Source: Methylomonas aurea
GTDB taxonomy: Bacteria > Pseudomonadota > Gammaproteobacteria > Methylococcales > Methylomonadaceae
Length of the DNA: 64,000 nucleotides
Direction of reading: 5' to 3'
NCBI RefSeq assembly: GCF_024505045.1
Contig: NZ_JANIBM010000002.1
Coordinates: 282,217-346,216, forward strand
This document shows positions 61,001 through 64,000 of this stretch, in pieces (the stretch's first letter is position 1; each line of letters starts with the position of its first letter). Position numbers and translations under genes: made by a program. Under the pieces are notes generated by a model, which was not told the origin of the DNA, ran no database searches, and was given only the letters and a program-made list of their open reading frames with translations.

Positions 61001-64000
61001 AAGCCGAACCCGGTCAACGTGTTCCGCGCTTACGATCTGAAAGCCGGCGACACGCTGTATATCGACACCGGCGATTATCCGATGATCGATCCGATCGCCG
61101 TGTCCGGCACCGCCGACGTCAGTCTGGTGGCGGGCCCGGGCATGGGCCGCGATGAGGGCTTTACCATCACCGGTCCGGCCGATACCAGCCTGATCGCCAA
61201 ATTGTTCCCGGCGATTCCGGGCGACCGCAGCCGGGCGTTGATCGACCTGAACGATGCCGACTTCGTCAGCGTCAACCATCTGACCTTGCAGAATGCCCAG
61301 CGCGGCCTGTACGTCCACGACGGGTCCGACAGCTTCAGCGCCAGTTACCTGACCGCCAGCGGCCACGCCCAGCAGGGTATCTCGATCGCGACCGCCTCGC
61401 AGTTCGGCGATCTGGACCATCTGACCAGCTTCAATAATCAGGCTGGCGGCGTCGTGGTCAGCGGCAACATCCGCTCGCTGACCAATTCGGTGGCTTACGC
61501 CAATACCGGCGACGGTTTTAACGTCAGCGGCGGCATCGAACTGGCCAGAGACAACGTGGCCTACAACAACAGCGATTGGGGCTTCGAGTTCAGCCAACCC
61601 GGTGCGGCGGCGATCATACGCAACCAGTCCTACAATAACCGGGCCGGTATCTACGTCAGCAACAGCAGCGCCGGCATCGCCCGGATCGGCGACGACGATC
61701 TGGCGGCCGGTAACGGCAACCTGGTCTACAGCAACCGCGACGGCGGTATCTATGCCTACTACGGCGCCTTGGTGGCCGGCAATACCGTCTACGGCCATCT
61801 GACCAGCAGCGCCTGGGGCATTTATGGCTATAGCAACGTCACCAGCCGCTCGAACGTGGTCTACGGCAATACCCAGGGTATTTACGCCTGGTTCGGTAGC
61901 GTAGAAACCAACCGAGTCTATGCCAACAACGCCGACGGCGTCCGGACCGAAAATTCCGATGTGGTCGGCAACGTGATTTATTCGAACGCGGTCGGGCTGC
62001 GCGTCAGCCAGAACTACAACACGCCGCGCAGCGGACGCAACAACCTGATTTACGCCAATACCCAGGCCGGGGCCTTGCTCAGCGGCGACCGCTTTACCTT
62101 CATCAACAACACTGTGGTGCAACCTTTGGGCGATGCCGTGCGGGTCAGTGACGCCAGCAATACCGGTTTGTTCAACAACATCATCGGTGCGGACACCGGT
62201 TACACGATCAGCGTGGCTTCCAACAGCCAGGTCGGTTTCCAGGCCGATTACAACCTGTTCCTGCCGCGCAGTTCCGGCGTATTCGGCCAATGGCAGGGCA
62301 TAGACCGGGCCAACCTGACCGCTTGGCGTTCCGCCTCGTTCACCGACGCCAATAGCCTGGTGGCCGATCCTGATTTCGCCGACGCCAACGGTGCCGACAA
62401 CCAGTTGGGTTACGTCGATCCGGTTCAGGACGGTCGCGACGACGATTTCCACGAAAGCAGTGCCTACGGCGGGTTTGCCGGCGGCAGCGGTTTGGCGCCG
62501 GTGCGCAGCACCACGACCAATCTGCCGGTCATGGTCGGCGCCTCGGCGTTCACGGCGGCGGTACAGTCGCCGGCCATAGACCGCGGCCGCGCCGGCGATG
62601 CTTACGCCAACGAACCGGCGCCGAACGGCGGTTACATCAACATCGGCGCCTACGGCAATACCGCCCAAGCCGGCCGCAGCCCGGCGCAATACGTCACGGT
62701 ATTGTCGCCGAACGGCGGCGAACGCGTCGGCCAGGACAGCACGGTCGAGATCCGCTGGCGCTCCTTCGGCTTCGGCGGTAACGTCAACATCGAATACCGC
62801 GGCGGCAGTGCCACCGCTTTCACCACCCTGGCCAGCGGCGAAGCCAACGACGGCAGCTTCAATTGGGCGGTCACCGCCGGAATGTTCAGTGCCGGTAACG
62901 ATTACCAAATTCGGATCACGTCTGTCGATGTACCGGCCATTGCCGATAGCAGCGACAGTTTGTTCTCGGTGATTGCGCCGATCACTTACTACTACGTCAA
63001 CGACAACTCGCTGGCCGGTGACGAATACACCAGCGCAATCGGTAACGATGCCAATGACGGCTTGTCACCGGATCAACCGAAGGCGTCGATCCGGGCGATT
63101 CTGGATACCTACGATTTGAAACCGGGCGATGTGGTGTTGGTCGATGCCGGCCTGTACACGCTGGGTACCAATATTTTCGTCACCGCCCAAGACAGCGGGG
63201 TAACGATTCGAGGAGCGGAGAACCACGAGACGCGTTTGGACCGTGGCAACAAAAACACCGGTGCCTATGTATTTGAGCTGCAAGGTGCGGACGATGTGAG
63301 TCTGGAGCAGTTATCGATCACGGGCGGTTACGGCGGCATCCAAGCGGCCAACGGCCAGGACAGCGACCACCTCAGCGTGATCGACAGCCGGATCTGGAAC
63401 AACAACTACGCGATCAGCGTCGACACCAGCAACGACTTCTTCGTGCTGAGCGGCAGCGTGGTCGAATACAGCAACAACCGCGGCGTCTATATCAACGGCA
63501 GCGATGCCTTGATCGAAGGCAACGAAATCGCCCGCAACAGCGGCTGGGGCGTCGACATCAGCGGCGCCCGCGGCCGGGTATTGAACAACAGCGTCTACGC
63601 CAACAGCAGCGGCGGCATCAACGCCAGCGTCAACAACGGCTGGGGCAACCGCATCGTGGTCCAGGGCAACCGCGCCTTCGACAACGGCAACGGCACCAAC
63701 ATCGCCGGCTACTACACGACCGAAGTGCGCGGCAACGAAGTCTGGGGCGCCAACTACGGCATCACCGTCTACTACGGCGCGCAAGCCATGGACAACCGGG
63801 CCTGGGGTAACACTACCGGCCTGTATGCCTACAGCGGCAGCCTGCTGCAAGACAACCGGACTTGGGCCAACGGCACCGGCATCACGCTGTACTACAGCAG
63901 CACTGCCCAAGGTAACCGGGTCTACGGCAACAGCGGCGCCGGCGTCTACGTCGCCACCTACGACAACCTGGTGGCCAACAACGTCATCGAAGCCAACGGT
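43085..64000 (+). CDS. Giant LEPR-XLL-like multidomain surface/secreted protein, 3' end outside the window
   Basis: One frame runs without a stop from the ATG at 43085 to the window edge, at least 6,972 codons. GAGGT six bases upstream serves as ribosome site. Order of parts (residues): Lys-rich tract 1-8; LEQRLLLS at 58-65, a variant of the LEPR-XLL motif that marks very long exported proteins; Gly/Ala repeats of 55-60 residues to about 3050; four FCCH-like repeats about 3060-3370; a less regular region to 4380; RTX-like Ca-binding repeats 4380-4697; propeller-like segment 4736-5160; right-handed beta-helix 5163-5576; jelly-roll-like domain 5652-5811; then modules of about 700 residues (KNH-like domain plus beta-helix) from 5836. 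I saw no cysteine in the parts I translated. Adhesin, biofilm or surface-layer function is an inference. No secretion genes are in the window. Codon choice is strongly biased to C-ending codons. Confidence 0.96.
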   Translation, partial: MAKKTKKKPSNQVDQQPPVNNPQQPDQLAASPLARLLNYFRPAPADTLPRKRPVVETLEQRLLLSTSPLPQPAFNTTLSYTALPTGPTDAVLQIVDTGGPNLTLQLLNGGSVVGQELLDENIRVAFTGSAFNDKLTVNLNYTDSDGNPAFSPFAIKIDFDGGTDIPALSDDQLLIQSSGPHTYQSGGLFVSSTDDIQVGGVLRSVGDIDLQSAEKIDVLAGANLNARDLRLAAVASSTGGILGTDIQANANTGVNLFGATLSGRNIGIDAQSTVTLDSEDTELFGGQVKIGAVDANASAGIAFSGANTLTATGTLNLDASSSVTSKLAAAPDSSSNQSDKDAAVAISHVNSSASIRIGGSSVLTATGALNIAANNSVNALTHADGGAGGSSGTALGGTVAVAVIGGDTKADIADSASLSGSSLNLTANALRTIDTQAKSTQGGATSGSTQTTGQQTLQQQDAKTSDGSLGLAAAVAVTNVTGDSSIEISTSGTLSAGSAMAFNAGSTLAAPNGGITTLADGSNTSDNGTGIGAAAAINTANVTSRVRFSGATTLNAPGGVNAQATLVSSGFGAQATAGAGASGVGVAGALAINVGVTKAEAVLGATANLTLSGNTSLSLKSQTTTTDIAKAYSKTDAGDNSVGVGASVAINVSDTISRSIADTSSRLAGAGNLVFDAKSNNTVTTEVKGGAAGGNAISPAAAITVATSDTLAEVRSASQNLAAQSLIINADHTGNATTTAEGAAKGSNVGVGMALSFASAVDTTRALLDRSATLGGAVTVSAKSKQASTSTAKASVKGGKEDDGTQDGKVDQQTGAQRGVGDSVAAGKGARNSSSAAANPKAETANTDSTGQSSSDSISVAGAVALNIAGSTVQASTGVNRIINATGSVAITATANLDAGAIADGSAVSDSGSVGVGAAVAINVGTVNNEARIGSGGNITAGGLTLEAKTGGNEATPEHTLTAKATSGAGSDKVGVAGSFALNVANINTVAHMPGFASATLNGGELRVRAENTTRTDGQALPENNGAQGGSVGVGASVALNVVNTKTEASIADGAGLNGTAGNVLIEAVGAHNVKTVGKNGAGAGASGSGDGVGVGAGVALAIVDHDKIAYLGAGNLTTDTLNANGSVTIRSAHASAAQTEAGGDGAGGSVGVGASVGINILSDDIRAQALRSVAAGGAISVESQIAAGNVNTVTASAQGNKSEGRKADDEANHQVNNNPNNGGDKSVPKAQDGVSEGNQKSDSESSNKSADVGVAAAIGVSYAVVDNLAEVGSGVSLVSSGGAVRVSAFADVDGTVLATGTAVDLQTQTNVGAAVGVNVADVESRARTGSNAVLSGSNVTVEARHADGQRAEFKTWALAAGGGKDYGVAGSVAVNRVSYVTEAAVGAGATLTASNNANVLAYNEIGLQGLAGSAGYGKKAGVGISVAVSIVNPTTTASVGDGAHIDAAGDTTIRARGAINPLAIPLGEDIPLLPDSIDATSVAAGVGGSDSGPGVAGSIVVNVFTDNTTASVGRNVLINQNVAAPQAGQDITVEAQDLTRIVSVAGGLAASFDSSSAAVGAGVDVGVLTKTTRATVGRGSQLKARNDITVHANDGEDIISVAASVAVSSNVAASPSVSVYVVNTTTRAETENGASILQPGTTLDAGGKVAVRAEGTLDFVPVAGTLAIGTGSAGVGISNTTVVHNDTVEARIGDRATLRAGGGAEVVANSYEDLVTIAAAGSGGSSAGIAGSVAVNVLTENTFARIGNGVVFDVTPPGLSLATPDVRVEADANTDIVAVGGAAGYGGSAGVTAGVVVNKLAKNTEALIGSAASGDVRGDIQVLSDSAENLVSVAASMGVGSGAGIGGSVGVLVANVTTRAFIGDDPDDAVASFGAGNLHARGSIQVAANDILDNINVAGALSAGGSAGIGAAVGVPVVSKRVEAFIGAGANVTGDGQSALTVDTGGFAIGYETGLGDKPGNVDVQGGRKPTRNDARFAPPDLGNMVDANQDDNPDGMLDSNGDGVDDRAGDPMYSGLRVAGLEKQSGFSGVSVTATNRDSVSNFVMVGGISGGVSVAVGAAVNVFDSTARAYIGNGAAVNADQSGAVAGQQVKVGAGNDFYHLQVAGALAIAPYAGIAPAVGVSVNNLTTEAFIGAGATVKAADDVLVDARAAENYLLIGVAVGGGIAGIGGAVTVPVINDTTNAYIGNGATVVAGGDVAVTSRDDTKILAVSGAGGFGLAGVGASVGVMSMTKSTNAWIGNGADVQANAFGSGVSGILDGSANGTASFNTGTARGVVVQALSNENVTHIAIAAGGGVVGVAGGVAVTLIDSDTRAWIDNNALVNGHNNPLTTSSAQGVTVRAGNRVDTFSFAGGLAGGLVGIAGAVDVGSIKNDTAAFIRGGAQVNARNHVVVGAHHLDENDGFTISAAGGFVGGAAAVSVWSLGTPLSANYQNSQGQTGSAFSANGSNPQNQAADQGGARTGDVGNTVGGFSQGNVNDGRTSANERMAGIGKSAQTTLSSRGPSGTSLRNLIASNAVPSGTQAYIENGAAVTADGNIVVEAKDVTDASFLVGGGGGGFVGIGAAIGVLNIANNARASAGGTLRAGGQIRVNGELVEDVGQTSFAFGGGFVGLGASVSVITDKSTNHAFIADGATVDNAAAINILASTNQSFDIDTDGATVGAVAVGASFSKVAVGNDNATDTYAGIGANTRIGQGSGSVGAINVQAASRIHVTQNTFAMSGGVVGLTFNFAFADVTPDVRATIGDGSKINSNAGIKVLAGTDHNAKVEVFGLSVGGLAGGLSLARANLDASVAARASGEITADSLAVGAGHNVDPASMQAIHQVAGGGVRGAYATAEAPAVGIATAQASLANALATADVSAAIGAGAVFNIAGSVSVRADGVNQAKAKGRSISVSLVGMGLLNATATASGDDKATVGGGARIKAGSLALQANGIDHADADNDSTDISGLGNIGFSIASATVDPSVGARVGEGANLDITGNLTLRAAAVTDGDATARRTGLSFGGDFGMIKGNATVTPDVAAMIDSSAANPTLVKAGAVDIQATHGSPVAMSDGTLASVDTNADLLTTSAPHGLKTGDRITYTTNGNPAIGGLVADRSYGVIVLNDTVVKLGNPFVAENVNDAFDTIRFSTQHGLQTGDRLEYGHLFGGGATAIGGLNNGSSYYVRVIDSLTVKLGTSLAQVTQGLKSFQVSAVDAASNVFALANHGFSNNQAVTYRAPRTASFNGYAVDDAAEKIAIGPAPNGNDFQTGDRVTYTVSGVDGRAPVAIGGLGNGGSYYVYRVDAETVKLSAAAIKNDGTDVFINLTRSSGADQSLHKLTRFGEKAITGLEDGRTYYVKTIDANQFQLAASAGGAAIDVNTTGVAGVQYIGVEGIDLSGGGVQGQHYLAIDLSGGLSGNQRLAGAGGLIATPDQYGINGISYANGIGPSFALLISGVGAHAGVDVKPDVDAGTGDGARITASGDVNIKGLAYGNTESYAGATTGAFLGSLGFSGVRMNLQQNTLANVGAGSAIEAGGNIAVWAENQHTAFGTSFAGGGAAGISVTGAKAVVEALPVTLANIGSGANLHAKGNIDISSRMGAKGAIKADSYAYAGLGSGGSAESFWSIGGAANDFSSAPINTTVNLDPNSNIRADKDLTLYALVADVDIATRTESSAGSIFYSDPDAESRTLINSIALITAKAGAQAIGVNNFDAVARHHNVGMYTRAYAEGGSAFGAPDADAWGIQRNLSRIITDAGSAFGSKDLKVEASIYSPRNQVYQAAPGFSLNVFDDRGDVHPEYSFNRHITFNGDVILLSAPTPELLVDANGNIAVAEGVNAVDEGSRIVVNNLSNNGNAGKAVFDVAPMNVNGNPIFGTIDGNQGTVRVRHTWETVQLTNLSSKDLWVNAIDPVDRSGRAKVAINADDNQYRFDIAHEFAPTVIDIANLGLAGAPAIVLNGLIDNPIGVTRVVNTRGDVLGSNTGKIRSNKTELQAAGNIGQNPPVVLGSTSFGRLDLELVQSAGRATDLNTQSGGYQSLRLRGLDRDPAGGLFELNLGTLQAGSDIDLLVLPTLEQLVVANAPAGYLVDVSEYQPTYDQVYGNSDPDTAPFATTTTAYVDHYKPDGSGPDFVAPVNIFGTGNTQVDTHLRVGLMKAGGNINVVANYGATRIDITANTNLTGLGRIDVFTNGNVILTETEGNLRAGTITSTQHDVVLTAAAGIVDAQGDAGADVLGNNITLTAQAGAIGSFLNDLELDTAYSAAGELTAHATSDVYIQEMSGSLVVNQAVATAGDLRLTTKDGAATGEDIIVAAGKLVSALAGSVTLQSGDSLLLNGGVLALTNLLFNVDHRNADRGVGGNVSLRNATLAGSALRLRGDEDDDLLDADGVAIAVVAYGYAGADQIYGGVLADDLYGGDGADYISGGNGDDLIVAGGGIGDVLLGGSGDDLIYGSPDGSDSDPNFADAVRFGDYIDGGAGADRIYALGGADDILGGDGADWIDAGAGGDRVQGGAGADLIYGHLGNDLIYGFATVSDGDDNALDQLYGEWGDDQVVGGGGDDYIDGGYGNDVLTGNAGNDRLLAGYGLNTLNGGDGNDLLYGSDDGADNLNGNAGDDRIWGYAGNDTIDAGSGEDMVDGGDGDDLIFGGAGSDVLLGGADHDTLYGHSLSGAGDDNAVDWLYGDFGTGGNEAGSGRDRLFGQGGNDLLYGEGNDDLIEGSAGFNQSETSGGAGNLIDFGNAGDNAGFAAPATTAAPVLKTVDYSNIRAAASLPDYAVQRGRWADLAGAAGEDGLSGSGGLSTDPAIAVAASGAQFIAWTDTRSGNPQILVAQLVGGAWVQLGGSASGDALGAGVSKTVAEAARPSIAIDGSGAPVVAWTAEHNGQRDIRVARWNSASGAWEALGNSLAEAGISATGSAGAAKLVSTANGPVVAWLDGSPGAQRLYARTFVGGVWQESAAGSASGNGIAGGTLSADVRDLALASDGTRVAVAWSEMVSGVRQIYLRELSGGAWNALSGSASGSGVSGIADPDLAGSISHNAMPSLSYFNGQLFAAWQTHSDQGAAVAVAAFATTPARTLAIVDTIAAPELPTSPSLSAGGDALRLLWVRQPLDNQPTDLYAMRYNGSHFVAELPGEASPGGISRSGGIATQLAAATDALGRTSVAWLDASSGQPEIHARGMSATVNRTFYANSVSGIQAILDGNALGAGDFIVVNGVVTGDVAIAAADAGVAIVGAPGSRIVGAVTVAAGANNVLLQGLDISGAVTVQGANGFTLTESKAGAVTLQGGANAQITANQIGGNLTLQGAVNNALIDSNRVNASVGLDIQAGATVSNLAVSRNSFQGTTGIALNAAASGRIRDNSISASATGLNIAATFSGLIDGNRIANAGVGVRYDAAAALAGNTISNNTVGIRTTVAGTAEGLGFVAGSGVNDLLGNATGIQAVAAQFQQQHVRGGNVGVTGSGIIGGTSLDLANLIEGATTGIANFNGTVQYSRISGNGVGIDVTATMSGLKVWHNLIYRNATAALRITGANDIRIYHNTFYAPSGDNIRIQGASANIEIQGNILWAESGYDIYVANDSQAGFYSDYNNLYKTGTGKLVYWTKDFSDVLDWQADVARYDLHSIGATVVNPKWAEPRFVDRAADDYRLYDVVAGLRFTSPDVDASNVLIDQAVPPHYLNLINNSGFEAGLTGWTVNNGGAVKTGSPAAYEGNQYFNAGNIEQGFAEQSINLLNAGFTVQQIDSGLLDLAFGGRVRAAAEAPRDAGSVSLIFLDAAGNELRRQDVEAQNTADRWELVGARVTAPVGARFAVLRFAADRNSGSSADVWFDTGFVYRVADSYVANLGAYGAGTHEAATTTAPRIELRFPDMYTDWEKNEPVAIRWETLNNLANSSVRIDLLQDTADGPRLLTNIIASTPDDGNFIWIPANSGIDFGTKGLRIQVSLVNAPAVIDRSQETFSVPEDGQNYYVDDQSNVGDAYTPGAVGDNRNTGKTAATPKPNPVNVFRAYDLKAGDTLYIDTGDYPMIDPIAVSGTADVSLVAGPGMGRDEGFTITGPADTSLIAKLFPAIPGDRSRALIDLNDADFVSVNHLTLQNAQRGLYVHDGSDSFSASYLTASGHAQQGISIATASQFGDLDHLTSFNNQAGGVVVSGNIRSLTNSVAYANTGDGFNVSGGIELARDNVAYNNSDWGFEFSQPGAAAIIRNQSYNNRAGIYVSNSSAGIARIGDDDLAAGNGNLVYSNRDGGIYAYYGALVAGNTVYGHLTSSAWGIYGYSNVTSRSNVVYGNTQGIYAWFGSVETNRVYANNADGVRTENSDVVGNVIYSNAVGLRVSQNYNTPRSGRNNLIYANTQAGALLSGDRFTFINNTVVQPLGDAVRVSDASNTGLFNNIIGADTGYTISVASNSQVGFQADYNLFLPRSSGVFGQWQGIDRANLTAWRSASFTDANSLVADPDFADANGADNQLGYVDPVQDGRDDDFHESSAYGGFAGGSGLAPVRSTTTNLPVMVGASAFTAAVQSPAIDRGRAGDAYANEPAPNGGYINIGAYGNTAQAGRSPAQYVTVLSPNGGERVGQDSTVEIRWRSFGFGGNVNIEYRGGSATAFTTLASGEANDGSFNWAVTAGMFSAGNDYQIRITSVDVPAIADSSDSLFSVIAPITYYYVNDNSLAGDEYTSAIGNDANDGLSPDQPKASIRAILDTYDLKPGDVVLVDAGLYTLGTNIFVTAQDSGVTIRGAENHETRLDRGNKNTGAYVFELQGADDVSLEQLSITGGYGGIQAANGQDSDHLSVIDSRIWNNNYAISVDTSNDFFVLSGSVVEYSNNRGVYINGSDALIEGNEIARNSGWGVDISGARGRVLNNSVYANSSGGINASVNNGWGNRIVVQGNRAFDNGNGTNIAGYYTTEVRGNEVWGANYGITVYYGAQAMDNRAWGNTTGLYAYSGSLLQDNRTWANGTGITLYYSSTAQGNRVYGNSGAGVYVATYDNLVANNVIEANG
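43256..43279 (+). other. LEPR-XLL-like motif in the giant protein
   Basis: Residues 58-65 read LEQRLLLS, preceded by the basic segment LPRKRPVVET. The classical motif is LEPRxLLS; glutamine replaces proline. In the family it occurs near the N-terminus of extremely long repeat proteins, without a classical signal peptide, and is thought to be linked to export or sorting. Confidence 0.8.
44099..52240 (+). repeat. Long array of Gly/Ala-rich beta repeats
   Basis: Within the giant gene, units of 160-190 bases recur with the pattern VGVGAxVAINV-x8-A-x-IGxGA-x3-AGG-x-VxVxA. Clear unit starts fall near 44833, 45011, 45830, 46000, 46170, 46360, 46530, 47010, 47180 and 47340. Spacing implies some forty units. 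Hydrophilic, Asn/Asp/Lys-rich inserts interrupt at about 45470-45665, 46680-46850 and 50380-50650. The pattern resembles haemagglutinin-type beta-solenoids; the assignment is by eye. Confidence 0.8.
49046..49108 (+). other. Thrombospondin-3/dockerin-like calcium loop
   Basis: Residues 1988-2008 of the giant protein contain DANQDDNPDG and then DSNGDGVDD, the Asp/Asn spacing of TSP3-type calcium loops. It stands alone between beta-repeats and could act as a rigid calcium-dependent hinge. Confidence 0.55.
52262..53200 (+). repeat. Four FCCH-like repeats in the giant gene
   Basis: Four diverged copies of a pattern HGLxTGDRxxY-x(8-20)-IGGLxxGxxYYVxxxDxxTVKL (for example HGLKTGDRITYTTNG, HGLQTGDRLEYG, DFQTGDRVTYTVSG). 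The same pattern occurs in phage tail and other bacterial surface proteins annotated as E1-FCCH-like. The last copy lacks the GD part. Confidence 0.65.
56222..57175 (+). repeat. RTX-like calcium-binding nonapeptide repeats
   Basis: Residues 4380-4697 contain more than a dozen GGxGxDxL/I nonapeptides, such as GGDGADYIS, GGNGDDLIV, GGSGDDLIY, GGGGDDYID and GGDGNDLLY. These bind calcium in beta-rolls. In RTX exporters they normally sit near the C-terminus; here over 2,200 residues follow within the window alone. Confidence 0.92.
57290..58564 (+). other. Propeller-like segment of the giant protein
   Basis: Residues 4736-5160 show five or six strands-and-turn units of the form PxVAWTxxxNGxxDIxVARWxxxSGxWExLG, as in sialidase-like or WD-like beta-propellers (FIAWTDTRSGNPQILVAQL, VVAWTAEHNGQRDIRVARW). 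No catalytic residues were recognised. Confidence 0.6.
58571..59812 (+). other. Right-handed beta-helix of the giant protein
   Basis: Residues 5163-5576 have the short repeating strands of pectate-lyase or NosD-like beta-helices: GLDISGAVTVQGANGFTLTE, NSISASATGLNIAA, NRIANAGVGVRYDA, then NLIYRNATAALRITG and IRIYHNTFYAPSG. Possible role in glycan binding or processing; catalytic residues not identified. Confidence 0.7.
60038..60517 (+). other. Jelly-roll (CBM-like) domain of the giant protein
   Basis: Residues 5652-5811 begin LINNSGFEAGLTGWTVNNGG and end DVWFDTGFVYRV, the usual frame of carbohydrate-binding jelly-roll domains (N-terminal NxGFExGLxGW and C-terminal VWFD). Ligand unknown. Confidence 0.6.
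60590..62692 (+). repeat. Repeat module 1: KNH-like domain plus beta-helix
   Basis: A unit of about 701 residues. It opens with a Kre9/KNH-like domain (RIELRFPDMYTDWEKNEPVA and IRWETLN), then YYVDD, a linker, RAYDLKAGDTLYIDTGDY and a beta-helix of short Asn-rich rungs (NNRAGIYVSNSS, YGNTQGIYAWFG). It ends with a Laminin-G-free tail GGYINIGAYGNTAQAG. The same order restarts at 62693. Confidence 0.8.
62693..64000 (+). repeat. Repeat module 2, cut by the window edge
   Basis: The second copy starts VTVLSPNGGERVGQDSTVEI with IRWRS, again KNH-like. YYYVNDNS follows, then DTYDLKPGDVVLVDAGLY at 417 bases into the unit (441 in module 1), then beta-helix rungs (NNRGVYINGSDALIEGNEIA). It is still in the helix when the sequence stops, so further modules are likely. 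Confidence 0.82.

Noticed and set aside
1..64000. tRNA, rRNA, riboswitch and prophage genes
   Set aside because: I looked for tRNA T-loop motifs, rRNA segments, cobalamin and other riboswitch cores and phage structural genes and saw none that I could support.

Overview
The window reads as chromosomal DNA of a gammaproteobacterium. A MoxY-like sensor kinase, a cytochrome P460, a CstA transporter and a complete cytochrome c maturation operon point to a methanotroph close to Methylomonas (Methylococcaceae). That placement is inferred from gene content; no 16S rRNA gene or other decisive marker is present. I found no rRNA or tRNA gene, no CRISPR array and no intact insertion sequence.

Layout. 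2-6000: a MoxY-like histidine kinase (cut by the window edge) with its LuxR-type response regulator, an HDOD protein, a chemotaxis receptor with a heme-binding Tll0287-like sensor domain, a low-molecular-weight tyrosine phosphatase and a dienelactone hydrolase. 6000-17006: the conserved cluster gyrA-serC-pheA-hisC-tyrA-aroA-cmk-rpsA-ihfB, which links DNA topology, serine and aromatic amino acid synthesis, CMP phosphorylation, ribosomal protein S1 and IHF. A strong intrinsic terminator lies between rpsA and ihfB. 17145-18836: two alpha/beta hydrolases. 18951-20539: purE-purK on the minus strand. 20693-28864: ccmABCDEFGHI, each gene overlapping the next, ending in hemN. 28888-30647: a two-gene minus-strand module, an SMC/OLD-like ATPase followed by a small TOPRIM-like (DUF4276-type) protein, which resembles known defence gene pairs. 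30699-32780: cstA. 32977-40002: a minus-strand operon of a HupE/UreJ-like membrane protein (apparently frameshifted at a CCAG repeat), a TonB-dependent receptor, an ABC ATPase and two ABC-2 permeases. 40302-41762: cytochrome P460 and an acetoin-utilization/histone-deacetylase-family hydrolase. 41763-43084: a non-coding leader of about 1.3 kb with AT-rich stretches and possible insertion-sequence debris.

The last third of the window, 43085 to 64000, is a single reading frame on the plus strand with no stop codon for at least 6,972 codons. It runs off the edge, so the true protein is longer. It begins with a lysine-rich segment and a LEPR-XLL-like motif (LEQRLLLS). There follow several dozen glycine/alanine-rich repeats of about 55-60 residues, four FCCH-like repeats, a calcium-binding RTX-like block lying internally, a propeller-like segment, right-handed beta-helices, a jelly-roll-like domain, and the start of a tandem series of modules of about 700 residues (Kre9/KNH-like domain plus beta-helix). 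This giant cell-surface or secreted protein is the most unusual object in the window. The many long antisense open frames opposite it are by-products of its codon bias.
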